Source of the DNA: Lepeophtheirus salmonis
Lineage: Eukaryota > Arthropoda > Copepoda > Siphonostomatoida > Caligidae
Direction: 5' to 3'
Length of the DNA: 64,000 nucleotides
Assembly (NCBI RefSeq): GCF_016086655.4
Contig: NC_052136.2
Location: forward strand, 57,590,492 to 57,654,491
Part shown: one piece after another, positions 24,003 to 36,180 of the stretch
Position numbering within the stretch: position 1 is the stretch's first letter
Layout of the letters: the number at the start of each line of letters is the position of its first letter
Position numbers and translations under genes: made by a program
Notes under the pieces: generated by a model
Told to the model about the DNA's origin: nothing
The model's database searches: none
Seen by the model: the letters and a program-made list of their open reading frames with translations, nothing else

Positions 24003-25025
24003 GCTTGATTGCTTTCAAAATATTACCCATGAAGGTCAATATACTTTTGCATACGTTTAAACTAGTTTTCGAAGCATTTTTTCCATTCTGATTTAAGTAG
24101 CTCCAAAACAAAGGTTCTACATGCATCAGTCGCTTCTTCTAGTTATGAAAACCGCTGACCCCCTTATTGATTTTTTTATGTATGGGAATACAAAAAAGTC
24201 CTTGGGGGTTAAATCAGGGCTGTACAGCGGATGATTTCGATGTTTTGAATAGCCAAAAAGCTTTTTTTTCTTTTGCTTTTTTTTTTGAGCCGAAGTGTGA
24301 GCACTTGCATTTCATGATGAAGAATGATTTGCCTCTTCTTCTGTGTTTTCGTATTTCTTAGAAGACTTCAGTCAGAAAAATTATCGTATACCATTCAGAA
24401 TTATCTATTCTACGTTGCTCTAATGCCACTGAAGCTTCATGACCTGTCAAACCAAAAAACTGGCAACCATTTGCTTTGACGTGTTTCTCCCACGAACAAC
24501 TCTTGTTGGCCTTGGCTCATCTTGAAAGACCCATATAGTTGTTTTGTTTTACAGTCATATGCATAGATCTACGTTTTGTTGTTTGTTTATATATTATATA
24601 CAGCTTTTGATACTCTTCTAACAAATTTTACAGCAATTCCTGTAACCAATCGACACTGGCCTTCAGTTGATCATTTCTCAGATTACATGGGATCCAATGT
24701 GAACAAATCTTGTTTACAGCCAAATTTTCATGCAATATCCTGTAGAGTCTGGGCATATTGATCCTCAAAGATTATTCGATCTCCCAGTAAGTCACATGAC
24801 AATCTTTTTTATTGGATCATGCTCAGTTTCGATGTATTCTGGCACAACAACCGATTTTGGACGACCTGAATGAAATTTGTTGTGGAATGAGCTCTGGCGT
24901 CGCTTGAATTTGTTTTACCATTTTTTTATTTTTCTGTCAGATGGTACATGATCGCCATACAAATTATTAATTTCATAGATTAACTCTTGCCTTGATAGAC
25001 AATGTCGAAAGTTATGAAAAATGAT
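24003..25025 (-). pseudogene. SETMAR/Hsmar-type mariner transposase, degraded
   Basis: On the minus strand, from right to left: HCLSRQELIYEINNLYGDH and KIKKWYDKFKR with SFHNKFHSGRPKSVV (helix-turn-helix and linker). After a badly decayed stretch come FQDEPRPTRVVRGRNTSKQM (the segment after the first catalytic D) and NASAHTSAQ (block 2, where HDNASSHTS is normal). Next comes a fragmentary TPKDFFLF-like block 3, and finally SEWKKCFENWFKRMQKYIDL with HG.YFE, the conserved C-terminus. Many stops are present. The order and spacing show a near full-length copy that is old. Confidence 0.8.
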
Positions 25026-26513
25026 TGCGCAAAGTGATCACGAGACAATTCCATGGAAATAATATTTATTTCAACTCACTATAAAATACTCAAATCACTT
25101 GTAAATAACAAAACGTCGTTATAAATTTGATATTTGTAAATACCAATCTATCAAGTGGATACGGCAGATGTAGCTTACAACGCATAGTTTCTTTGAGGCT
25201 AGAAATATAAGTAACGACCTGCGTATAAGAGATACTATTTAAAATTGAATAATTACGTAATATAGATATATATATATATAATAGAGTGTTTGCTATTTTT
25301 TAAAGTTGACCAAATTCAAAATTATCATGAATTATGAGATGTGTTTATGTGTTGGTAATGACCCCCTAATTTTTTTTTCTGTGCTATTAAAAACCGTTAC
25401 CCTCCATCTGGTCAAAATTCCAGCGTTCTGAAAGTACTTCAAAATGAGATCAAATTAAAAAAAAGAAAAAATCTTATTATAATTAAGGAATAAGAAAAGA
25501 AAAACTTATTTTATAATTTTTTTGAACTTGTTTCTAATTTTTTTGACTTTACTATGTAGTCAGTTTTGTAGGTTAAAACTCATGAAGTAACTATTGACGG
25601 CATACAAATATAAATAAATAATTTTGGATTTTTTATTTATTCAGCTTTTTATATAATTAATTTTTTTCATGAACAGGATACAAATGTCCATAGACATGCA
25701 TAGTTTTTAAATCTTTGAATAATCAGTAAATATAATTCGAATAGTACAAAATGATTTTTATATATGATTAAAGACAAAGTTAGTTTCACAAAGATGACTC
25801 CATATATTATTCAATTAGTCCATCAACTTCAAAACTGTGAAAACAAAAATTAAGACCAAGGAATACGAACTACTTGCGTCTCTTGATCTAAGCAAAGTCA
25901 AAACTGTATGTTTAATTTTGACTCCTACTGTAAGTAACTTGGACAATAACCTTGAAGATTTTAGCATAGGTTACTAATTTATTAAAGATGCTATACAAAC
26001 ATTTCGTAAAAAGATTTCATCCAAAAATATGATGAGCTGTCATAGTCATTTTATCAATCAAATAATTTAAGTTACTGCCTATATAAGTAAGTATTTTGAA
26101 GTATGGAAAGTCGGATTAGGCTGTGTTCATATGCTTTGATATGTATGCCTCAATACTGGACGTAGAAATGGAAGAAACATATTACATGAACAGAAAATGA
26201 ACAAATATATATCATCTTTTCTGTATACTATTTGTGAGTCGGTTGTTCCCGTCTCATTTTCGACTCATAAGAGCTGAATATTCCAAAATATAACCTTTTA
26301 AAGGAAATTGTAGTACATTCAATAAAAAAAAATTATTAAAAATAACTACCGGAATTCATACTATTAAAGATGATACAATTATAAATTTGCCAAATAAAAC
26401 TCTAATAAAGTCAGCCTTGTCATAATAATTATTTGAATGAACAATAATGTTTGTTGAAGGAATTCTAAATTCATTCATAAAGTTTTGAAAATGATAAAAT
26501 TTATTTATTGTAC
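25026..26513. other. AT-rich non-coding stretch
   Basis: No gene recognised. It contains a (TA)n run near 25,265-25,280 and simple A/T sequence. Confidence 0.5.
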
Positions 26514-27428
26514 CGCGTGATTCAAAACGACCGGTTTTTGGATTGTAGAAATACAGCACATAAAATATTATATCATGGTCAAAACTTTATTATGAACCGA
26601 AAAAACAATCCTTTACAATTATTTCTAGAAAATAATTCCCTTCATATGTTGGCCGCAACTGGCCTTTAAATGGTCCATTCTTTCGCACCAATTTTCGATG
26701 ACGCGTTTGAGCATTGTGACCGGAATCTCACGAATAACTCGCTCAATATTTGCTTCCGATGCTTCAATCGTCGCTGGTTTATCCACATAGACTTTTGCTT
26801 TTACGTAGCCCCAAAGAAAAAAGTCCAAAGGTGTGATATCACACGATCTTGGTGGCCAATTCGCCGGGCCAAAACGTGAAATTAATTGCTCACCAAAATG
26901 ATGCCCCAATAAGTCCATTGTTACGTGCGCTCTGTGGTAAGTGGCACCGTCTTATTGGAACCAAATATCGTGGAGACCATGTGCTTCAATTTGAGGTACT
27001 AAAAAGTATGTTACCATGGCGCGATAACGTTCGCCGTTGACGGTAACGTGTTCTTCACGATTTTCGGCTACACTCTCGGCTACGGCTGCAATATTTTCTA
27101 CGCTGCGAGCTGTACGTGGCCTACCAGACGACGGGATATCCCAACAAGTTGCTGCCCCTTCAAATTTTTCGATTATTCTGCGAATTGTGGATTCTGAAGG
27201 TGGATTATGGGGACCATAAGTTGGGCGTAATTTGTGAAAAACTTCATTCACAGAACGCTGATTCTCATAGTACAATTGAACAATTTGTATACGTTGTTGT
27301 GGTGTATATCTTTCCATGATGAATTGTAAAACAATACTGAGTAAAAATGAAGTATGAATTTGACAGAACTCGCGCGCGCCTGTCAAAAAATCCCTACTGG
27401 AAAAAACTGCTCGTTTTGAATCACCCGT
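26514..27428 (-). mobile_element. Internally deleted Tc1/mariner-superfamily element with TIRs and TA duplication
   Basis: The left end (TA then CCGCGTGATTCAAAACGA) and the right end read on the other strand (TA then ACGGGTGATTCAAAACGA) match in 16 of 18 bases. The similarity continues loosely through 'gttttt', and the element is flanked by TA on both sides. At 915 bp it is shorter than an autonomous copy. It contains a transposase pseudogene whose two halves are fused in frame after a central deletion. The clean ends suggest recent mobility compared with its neighbours. Confidence 0.85.
26625..27317 (-). pseudogene. Tc1/mariner-type transposase with central deletion and one stop
   Basis: The frame starts at 27,317 with MERYTPQQRIQIVQLYYENQ, a helix-turn-helix start of the DUF4817-type found at the N-terminus of a mariner-like family. 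PPSESTIRRIIEKFE and SSGRPRTARSVENI follow. After AESVAENREE it jumps to HVTVNGERYRAMVTYFLVPQ, so the region with the first catalytic D is gone. IWFQ is followed by a TAA (26,949-26,951) where a Gln is normal, then DGATYHRAHV (block 2) and RSCDITPLDFFLWGYVKAK (block 3). The C-terminus ends at a normal stop. Apart from the deletion and the single stop the frame is clean. Confidence 0.85.
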
Positions 27429-27829
27429 TATATAAAATTTGATGTTCTAAAAGAAGTTGAAATTAGCACATATTTCCAGTAAAAAAAGGATTGAGAGATA
27501 CTTGATGCTTTGCATGAGGTTCATATGAAACCTTTTTACTGCGTTCTGACGAGAAGTTTTGACATGCAAATTTTATCAGTTTTAATCAAGTACTGAAAAA
27601 AAATACCAACAAAAGAAGAATTTAATATATTTTGTAAATTCACATATTAAAATCTTTTTTGAGGTTTTCTTAGAACAATTGTAGAAAACTAGATATTTAA
27701 TAATAAATATTTGAAGGCAAATGAAATAAGAGAGAAAAACATTTTTTTCATTATTATTCATTTAATTTCGACTCAGCGATAATAATTTAATACATCATTA
27801 CATTTTAAACTTCAAATACTCTTAAGTAC

Positions 27830-28790
27830 ATCATGTCAAAAAAGTACCAGGAATTGTTAAATAAAAGACCAATTTCTCATTATAATCATTAAAATTTATT
27901 TTGTGGCCTTCAAAGTAATCTCCATTGAATGCAGTACACATATGCCAACGTTTTTTTTTGTTTTGTTTTTTCAGCCCTTGAAACATTTTTTATAGGCACT
28001 TTTTGGCATTTCCTTTAGCTCCTTCCTGTCGGACAACATTGACAAATTCCTCAAGAGCTCAAACGCGATGAAGGTTTGCACCTTAAAGCCTCAATTTGAA
28101 GACCTTACAAACTCTGATGACATACTCATAAAATGAGTATGGGGACCTTTAGCCCAACAGTATTTCTGTGAGGGACAACACAGGGGGATGTCCTCAATAG
28201 CACCATAAATCCGACAGTCAAGTAGGTTCTGATCTTAGGAGGAAGGAGACCAAAATATCCAGGGAAAGAAATGGACTAAATTATCCATGTATCATGATTG
28301 GGTTGCATTTGAGTTGTATCCCGGGGCAGAGTCCTGCTAGATAACATAATTGCCTTCCAATTAGTTGGGCTAAAGCCATGGCTTTACGGTGTTCTTCATT
28401 ACAATTAAATACATCTTGGTACCGATCTCGAGGCCCTTTTTGAAGAAGAACAGGGGCATTCGCTTTCCATTTGAGGCCACCACACCCAGCATCATGACAG
28501 ATGCAGGATATTTGGTGATATTGACCGTAGAGATGTCCTCATAGCTTCAATCAGCCTCAAACACCGTATGATTCTGAAAAATGTGTACCTGTTCACTTTC
28601 ACAATCTTGACCTCCACACAAACAGAAACTCCCACGTGGAGCAAATCAAGCACTCTACGTTTCTTTGACGACATCAAGAAACTGACTTTGTTCACAAGAA
28701 ATTGTACGACATATAAAGTAAGGTATCAAGACTTATCTTTCAAACAATGTAGGTTACATTATCCCATGTTAATTTGTTTTTAATATATTT
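27830..28790 (-). pseudogene. Tc1-like transposase, internally deleted and degraded
   Basis: The minus frame 28,695-28,492 reads SSKKRRVLDLLHVGVSVC and VKIVKVNRYTFFRI, the first helix-turn-helix of a Tc1-like transposase. After a short unrelated join it passes directly to VMMLGVVASNGK-like sequence (in another frame at about 28,500-28,440), which normally lies after the first catalytic D. It ends near 27,840 with WHMCTAFNGDYFEGHKINFN, a conserved C-terminal tail. Stops are frequent in the second half. A motif at 28,917-28,941 (agggtgctcgccc...) could be an end of this element but does not pair with its left side. Confidence 0.7.
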
Positions 28791-31430
28791 AAGTTTGTAT
28801 GCATATTTTCTATATTTGACTAAGATTTATCATTTTTTCAAGACTGATATAGCAACCTTTAAATTTCAACTGATATGCATCAAAGTTTTTCAAACATAAA
28901 TATATTTTCTCAGAGGGTGCTCGCCCTTTTGCATCACCCTAATACACATATCTATAGAATATATAAGCACATAGATTCACAATATCCGTTTTGAAGTGAA
29001 ATCGTTAACTTTAACTTATTAGACTAAGGTATATGTATGCTACATAAAATATTTATATATGTACAATATACAAACATATGGGAGGAAATTTCATTTCTTT
29101 TAAACATTGGATGATGTTCTATGTATGTTAGAGCCCCTTATTTTCTTGGAAATGTGTAATATACAAAATAAATTTAAACTTTGAATTTATCAATGTCTTT
29201 TTTGATGAATGCTAATTTTTGCGCCTCATCATTTTTATATATGATTTTTATGGTGACTTTCTACTCTACTCATAATGCAGGGAGTAGAGTTTGTACGAAA
29301 CATATATGAAAAGAGAGAACCATATTAATATAATGGATCTAACATTAAATGATTTTTTTTTTTTTTGTATAATAAAATGAGATAATTTTTTATCTAACAC
29401 CTTATATATTCCTGCGCTATGGCCCGTAGGATCGAGGAACAACAAATCTTTTCATTAAAAAAAAAAAGACACTGAAAATTTATCTTAGGGACAATCTCAA
29501 TTATTACTGAAGCACTGGCGGTTGACAATTAGTGGTCTGTAAAAAAATTGGGACAATATTTTAATGTTTTATGTAATACTGGCAAAGGGTTACCCGACGT
29601 TTCTCGGGCGAGCGTTAGGGTATTCTTTGAGGCAATATAATAGAACGTCTGTATATTATATGAAGTGTATTATTATAAATTTAAAATAAATAAATTTTGT
29701 TATAAACTTTAAATGACATATCAATATATATACATATACATGTCTAGGTGAAATGTCCATATTTTAATTTTGTCAAACGGTAATTTTTGAAGAAAATTGC
29801 AAAACACTGTTTTGCAATAATTTTGAAAACAAAATAGTAAATGTTATTTATTAGCATTGTAAAGAGGAACACAACCCTACATAGATTTTTTTTGTACATG
29901 CAAAAACCAAAATGTTAAAGAGAATAATTTCGTCGAAAAAGTACTCCTCGATAACTGGTTTATTTTTAAGGTATATAATTTATGTCCAAACTGGATTTAT
30001 TTGTGGCATTTCTTCTTGAAAATTGAAAATTGACGTTTGATTTTTTAAAAAAAAGAGGAAATGATTGAAAAATAATTTCAAAAATGACATATATTTATGT
30101 TAAACATCATTTTTTATGTCTTTAATTTATATGCAAACGAATTTGCAGCAAATTTCAACAAACTTTATTTTCTATTAAGAATCTAATATTTCATTGCAAG
30201 TACATTATTTTGTAACTGAAAAAGATATAAACGTAATTTTCACCAATTTCATTTTTTTCCTATTACTTTTTTGATTTTGAATCAATTTAGAAAACGACCT
30301 TATTCGTATAGTTGTTTGTTGAGACATCATTCCCTTTTTGATTTATAACTTAACCCCTATATAGTCTCCTAGAGCTCCAAAAAAACAATTTTTGCATTTG
30401 GATAAAGAATAAATCCCCCTTTATATGACCCCCTCCCCCCCAAAAATCGTACACCTGTCTTAACCTTACCATGTTCAAAGGGCCCAACGTTGTAGGGACC
30501 CATAAAAGACACAAACACAAAAAAAAAAGTTGCGCAATTAACTTTAAGCTAACATTCAACCTCTCACTTTAAAATTTAAATAACCGAGTTTAATGCTTTC
30601 GTTATTGTTCAGGTTGTAGTTAAATATACTCTGGATTTATCTTAACGAGTGTGTATGTATAGATTCGTTAACAATTTGTCACAGTGCTTTATCAACTTTC
30701 CCTCATCGATGAAATAGGTTGAATAAGCTAATACAAAAACGGTTAGTACAGCTATACTACTATTAAATTATAATTTTCAAATTGTTTGGATCTTTACAAA
30801 AAAAAGTTCACGTCTCGATATCTTTTTTACAAGCTGAATATGCTTATATCCCACTCTCTTCTACCTAATATAGGACTATGACTACAATTTGTTTATATTT
30901 GGGTTACAAATCGAACGTTGTTACTACTTCAAATGAATCGATTAAACTTTGATGAGCAAGAATATTCATGTGTTGAAATAGTCCAATGTTAACTCTAGTT
31001 AATTGAATATATCTAGATCAAAAACATTAGTTTTTAATAAGATGTGAAATATTTACATATTGTGTATATAAATACTATGTATATACATCAAAAATGCACC
31101 CCAAGGCGCGAAGGATATATTACTTAATATACACTTTTAAAGACAATTTAAGCGTATGTACACCATATTATATGCATACATTATTGATATGAAGATAAAG
31201 ATGGGATTTAATATAGCTATTGCACGAGTTCTCATTAAATTACTTAAATTATGTCTCTTTGTATCACATCGTTTTTTTTACAAAATGCTTGTTCTATTCT
31301 ATTATGTTATTTGAGTGGAAGGACATGATGTACCTCCATATACCGGGGCAATCGTTATAATTTACCTATTTTAAAACCCAAAGTATTTAAGTCCATGGGA
31401 GGATTCTGGGTGAATTAGGAAACAAGTTTA
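28791..31430. other. AT-rich non-coding stretch
   Basis: No gene recognised. There are small GC-rich islands at 29,590-29,630 and 30,412-30,510 (a C-rich run followed by 'gggcccaacgttgtagggacc'). These look like repeat fragments but cannot be assigned. Confidence 0.5.
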
Positions 31431-31499
31431 TTAACTATTAATTGAAATCAAAAGAACATGCTCTATCCAGCCTAAGAATTTATGGTGAGCTCCAAGGTG

Positions 31500-31914
31500 T
31501 GACGAAAGCAGTGGCAGACCCTATGTTTCAACACGGAGCTCATGGAGGCCCATTCCTTGTTGACAGAGGTCTTCCGGACACTGGAACTGGTGTGGTGTCT
31601 CATTAAGGAGTCGGACAACACGTGCCCTTAACACCACTGATGGGGACTTGTTCATTTTCCTAGGCATGTCAGAAATTGAGAAATTCGGCTTTTTCTTAAA
31701 GGCCAACATTAAGGGATTGACAGACACGGAGAGGTCAATACCTTCTCCTGGAGAGAGTCTGATTTCCTCCCCGACCTTCAATTGCATGGAAACAATTGAA
31801 ACAATTATAAATCATCTTCCTCAGGGCCTCAGTCTACTCCCAAATAGCCTTCTGGGACAATCCCGCGCGGAGTAGCGCTGCGATTTCAATCTTCTTCTCG
31901 TACTGTGTGCACAT
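31500..31914 (-). pseudogene. Tc1-like transposase N-terminal part at the outer end of the left arm
   Basis: An ATG at 31,914 (minus) opens MCTQYEKKIEIAALLRAGLS, a typical start of one Tc1-like family ('...ye....i.aLlraGls...ia'). A TAG follows AIWE. Continuing leftward, after a frameshift, is SVNPLMLAFKKKPNFSISDM with NKSPSVVLRA, the second helix-turn-helix. Only the first part (down to about 31,764) is duplicated in the right arm; the remainder lies outside the inverted repeat. Confidence 0.7.
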
Positions 31915-34195
31915 GGTGGCAATAAGAACATTATTTTTCTTAGAAATCGAGAGCTTATTATGTGTCTACAACATTGCTCATCGAAACATTGTACAAAATT
32001 ACTCTTCACCTCTCAAAATTTAAATAATTAAGATGAGTGAATAAAAACAATTGACCCACTATATAGTTGTAAAGACTATGAGCATCCTTGACTTTTTTAG
32101 AATGAACCTGAAAATTATAGTGTTAACCTTAATAGTTTATAGAATCTTTCGGAGGAGAGCAGCTTAGCTGTCATTAAATTTTATTAGAATATAGCGATAA
32201 GCAGCTATGAGAGAGCGAGGAAGAAAATACAGGAAAACCCCTCTCATCCTGGTGTATTCTCCGTCTTTTATGGGCACATAACAGCCTTGAAAATAATAAA
32301 CATTATGCAGGTTACAACTACAGAAAGTCTTGCTGTCGTTTAGGGTCATATTTTAACAACTCTATTCAAACACAATTTCTTTAGTTTTCATTCATTGAGA
32401 AGAAAAACTTTTGCTTGTGTTTGCTTAGTAATCATAGAAGAACCTAGAGGCTATCTATATCGATCGTAAATTTAAGAATTATCTATACTTAAGAGTTGGG
32501 TGAAGTATATGTAGGTGTTATATAAAGATTTATTTACCAATAAGTGTAAACCTATTTATGTATGAACTCTGAGTTTTCTATTTGTTTACATATTACTCCA
32601 CGCCGTTCCAGTGAAAATGTCTTCGCATGACAAGTCTCCGCGTAACATTAATTAAGCATATAGACCCTATCTGTTGAATTTAATAGTAATTTGCTTAATA
32701 ACCAGTGACTTTTGGTCAAAATGACACGCTAACCCTGACTATTTGAAAATGTTTGTAGGAGATCAACTACAATCAGCTGTGACACAGGAGGAGTGGGAGA
32801 AGGAAATGAATAACTAATAAGGACATTGTCAATAATTACTCCCATGTCGCTCCTCAACATCAAGGACCTACAATTATAACTCTGCCCTAAATCCTCAATG
32901 TTACTCTCGTACCCTTATGAGCACACACTAATGCTCAATCATGTTTTCAATATAATTGAATTTAGTAGAAAAGGCAGTTTGTTAAACAGGAGTTAAATAA
33001 TAATGTCAGAAGCTGAAGGGAAAAATTATACTTCAGCTTACCAATTCTATAAAAACGGGTCAGCTAAAAAATACACACGATTTACATCACTATATGACAT
33101 AACCACGTTGTAAATTTTCATTATTATGGTTTCTCAAAAGTAAGGAGATGGTGGATTGGATTCTTGGATCCTCATTTCTGAAAACCATTGTCGTTGAATG
33201 CTATGCTCTGAAGTTTACTATCAATATGCATTATTAAAGTATGACGTGCGGGTAAATTTATACAGAATACCCTTGAAATTTTCTCCATGCACAAGATTTA
33301 TTCTGACAAAAAGGTCATCATAGTGGACGATGTTCTGAATAGGACAAATGATCGATTTTTGGCTGAATCAGGATCTGAAGTCATGGTTCTCGGCGTTGTG
33401 TCGTCAGACGGTATCAAGCTGCCTCCGTACATATTCATAACCAACGACAAATTTAACACGGACGTCTACTACAAGGTCCTCAGGTACCATATCTAGCAAA
33501 GTTCGAAGAGCACGTTCCCCAGGACAACTATGTGTTTACACAAGAGGGTATCCCGGAGCACACATCCAAGAATGTGCAGGATTTCTGTAGGTAGAACAAC
33601 GCTATCTTATGGGGTGCATAATTTTGGACTTTGTCCTCCCGACTTGAACCCCTGTACATCGTTTTTTGGTGCATTTTGGAGGGCAAGACGAACAAAACTT
33701 CTCACCCGCATCTCGATGCCCTGAAGGCCGTGATCACAGAGATGTGGAACAACTTGTCCTCGGACTTCATCAAGGCTTCTGTCCCCCCCGTATTGGAGCC
33801 ATCATTCAGAATGGAGAGGGAAATATTTACAAAGTGTAGAAAATTGTTCAACTACAAACATTTGCTTCAAAAGTTTCCCATAAAAATGGCAGAAAATGCC
33901 TCTTTTCTCCAATGTATGATAGAGATTCACAGTATTTCCAAGAAAACTTGAGAATCTCGCCTATATTGCTACAAATCTTATGAAAGGTGGTAGTACGCAA
34001 AATATTAATTAATTCATTTGGAGGTAAAGTAATTTTATTTGTTGGTTACTAATTCTTCCAGTGGTACAAAGAGGCACAAGAGAAGATGTTGTTGGTGCAT
34101 GTATTAAGCGATCTTCACTTTGGTCTAAATTTGTAACAAGGCAAGTTAGGAGTTTAAATTGTTCTGAAAAAAATTTAAATATAAAAAAAAAGTTT
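31764..34195. repeat. Large inverted repeat, left arm (2.4 kb)
   Basis: This arm is repeated in reverse complement at 36,208-38,510. Four open frames are shared. The 62-residue frame at 31,821-32,009 is identical to 38,274-38,462. The 61-residue frame at 32,164-32,349 differs at one residue from 37,934-38,119. The 69-residue frame at 33,287-33,496 differs at three residues from 36,786-36,995. Homology ends at the outer side at 'ggaggaa' and at the inner side in an A/T-rich stretch. The arm contains two transposase fragments on opposite strands and unassigned sequence. Confidence 0.9.
33287..33835 (+). pseudogene. Tc1-like transposase catalytic part in the left arm
   Basis: It reads KVIIVDDVLNRTNDRFL (first catalytic region), SEVMVLGVVSSDGIKLPPYI, then, across a frameshift, FEEHVPQDNYVFTQEGIPEH. 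In the latter the block-2 catalytic Asp of QDGAPAHT is replaced by Glu. A degraded third block follows (SSRLEPLYIVFWCILEGK, where a PDLNPLDYFVW-like sequence is normal; another frame keeps CPPDLNPCTSF). It ends with HPHLDALKAVITEMWNNLSS and DFIKASVPPVLEP. Stops and at least three frameshifts make it dead. The matching N-terminus lies 1.4 kb away on the other strand (31,914), so the element has been rearranged. Confidence 0.8.
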
Positions 34196-34513
34196 AAAAA
34201 AATCCATTGAATATGGTTTAATTTACACAAAATTAGTAAATAAAGTTATTATAATATATTTTAGTAAAATAAACTTCTTTTTTTTTTGTAATTTAAAAAA
34301 AGATACATCAACAAAGAAATTTAAAAAAAATCTTAATCATAAATTTGGTTTAGAAATTACTGAGAGGCTTGTTTTCTGGATTTTATTGATAAACTGAAGT
34401 CTACCTTCCCATTTTGGGGAAGAGGAAAGAGCGGCTCAATACAGACGTTACATCTAACTTCTACATTAGAAAGGGTTACCTTGGGCATAAGAAAAGTTTG
34501 TTGACAACTGTTT

Positions 34514-34826
34514 TTTTTCAATAAAGACGGAGCTCCGTGTCATTGCACCACTAAGACCCAGGCTTTTCTGAGATACAACTTTCCAGACCTTCAGGACCTC
34601 AACATGTGGTCCCCCTCCTCTCAAGATGCAAATCCCTTGGACTACTCTATTTAGGCACGACTGGAGGAGAGAGTTTGTAATACCCTCACAGGAGTGTCCA
34701 TTCTCTAGAGACTTCCATCAAGAAGGAGTGAACCAAGCTCGAGTCTGACTACATTGTCAGCGATTGCAAGGGATTTGGGGCTCGTATTGAGAATATTATT
34801 AGAACTGAGGGCTCACATGTTGAATA
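34514..34826 (+). pseudogene. Tc1-like transposase C-terminal remnant
   Basis: The reading has KDGAPCHCTTKTQAFLRY (block 2, normally QDGAPCHT), PSSQDANPLDYSI followed by a stop (block 3, normally PDANPLDYSVW), ARLEERVC, and, after frame changes, a terminal GSHVE-like end whose stop lies at 34,824-34,826. It belongs to a different Tc1 subfamily from the fragments in the arms. The N-terminal half is missing. Confidence 0.75.
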
Positions 34827-35944
34827 AAAATTGTGCCAAGCACTATTTTTTGATGACCTTGCTAAATAAATGTCCTCAGAATACCTCTCGCTGAAATTTT
34901 ATTCTAGGAAAATTAAAAATAATGAAATAAAAACCACTAGATGAGATCAACCCTGTATTTGTTGGATTAAAAGTAAAATTGACATCGAAGTAATTGAGGG
35001 TCATGTTCTTCCTAGATATCAAATGGACTTGTGTTTATTTCCTCCTGTTCATGGCTGTTTGTAGTCAATCGTATAAACGTCATAACAATATTGGAACATA
35101 TAGAATTTATCTATGGTTACATTATTATCCTCTAAAACATTCTTCAAATTGTCAATGTTATCATATCAAGGGTTTGATGCAATTTTTCTATGGGCAGTTC
35201 TTAGAATTTAACACTCTATATATATTTGTTAAGAGTAGGATGTAATTGTCGAAAATTTTCATGCTATTGTATTCAAGAAATCTTTTGAAAACTAAGAAAC
35301 ATACGTTTTAAAATTTTGCTTTAACAAATCCCATTTTCTTAATCAAAAAAGTATCTTAAATTTAAGTTACTTTTTTCTAGTAATGTGAAGTATAATGAAT
35401 AAGAAAATTACGTTTTTTGCCTTAAGACAAAAAAATATACTATTATTCAGCTACATAAGTATTATACATTTAGCTTTATGAAAACTCAGATTTTATAATT
35501 TTCTAAATTCAAATCCAGTAAAAAAAAATATGACAATCTGTTATTGGAAGGATTTAATTCCATGCTGACGTATTTTGTCTTCCCTGATAATTAATATGTA
35601 TAAATTGAACATTAAATTTGTATATGATATCTAAACTTCAGTTATTTACTAATGTATAATGTATCTGAAGGCTGTAAACGTGGTCACCCAGACAATTTGA
35701 ATAATATTTGTGAGGAGAGCATGACGTTTTATTAGATTAACTGCAATCAGATATAAAAGAAAGAAAATTGAATAAAAATCCACACCGTATCCAGCAAGTA
35801 AATATACTCTGATGTCGATCCTCGATTTGATTTTCCACAAAAAGTATACTCATATTAGAGTAAGAACTTCTCTGGTGTTTCTAAAAAATGAGAAAGAACT
35901 TGGGTAAGCATGTATTTTCTATCCAAATTGGATTCTGCTTCTTA

Positions 35945-36180
35945 CATGTCGACTTGGTAGGACCACTTCCACCCTCCAATGCGTTTAGGTACCTGCTGAC
36001 GGTCCTGGATAGGTAAACTCGACGGACGGAATCCCAATTTACTGGATCTCTGTGGACACAGGTCGAGGGGCATTTACTCCTTGGACCTGGGGCAACTCCT
36101 TGGAAAAATCTATTTACAACTTCGTATCATCCCGAGTCAAACGGTATCCTCGAAATATTCCACCGTACCCTCAAGAGTGC
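35945..36180 (+). pseudogene. Gypsy-type LTR retrotransposon integrase remnant
   Basis: One frame reads HVDLVGPLPPSNAFRYLLTV (start of the integrase core with its first catalytic Asp), a stop after LDR, then QFTGSLWTQVEGHLLLG, and finally TSYHPESNGILEIFHRTLKS, which carries the glutamate region ('yHPqsNGlvErfhrtLK'). Roughly 45 residues between the first block and the second (including the usual sDqG block) are missing. No LTR, RT or gag is found nearby, so this is an isolated piece. Confidence 0.8.

Noticed and set aside
23778..28941. Similar motifs 'aaggtgatgcaaaa' (23,778) and its reverse complement (28,917-28,941) as the two ends of a 5 kb composite transposon
   Set aside because: Similarity is short, and the enclosed remnants belong to several families that have their own ends.
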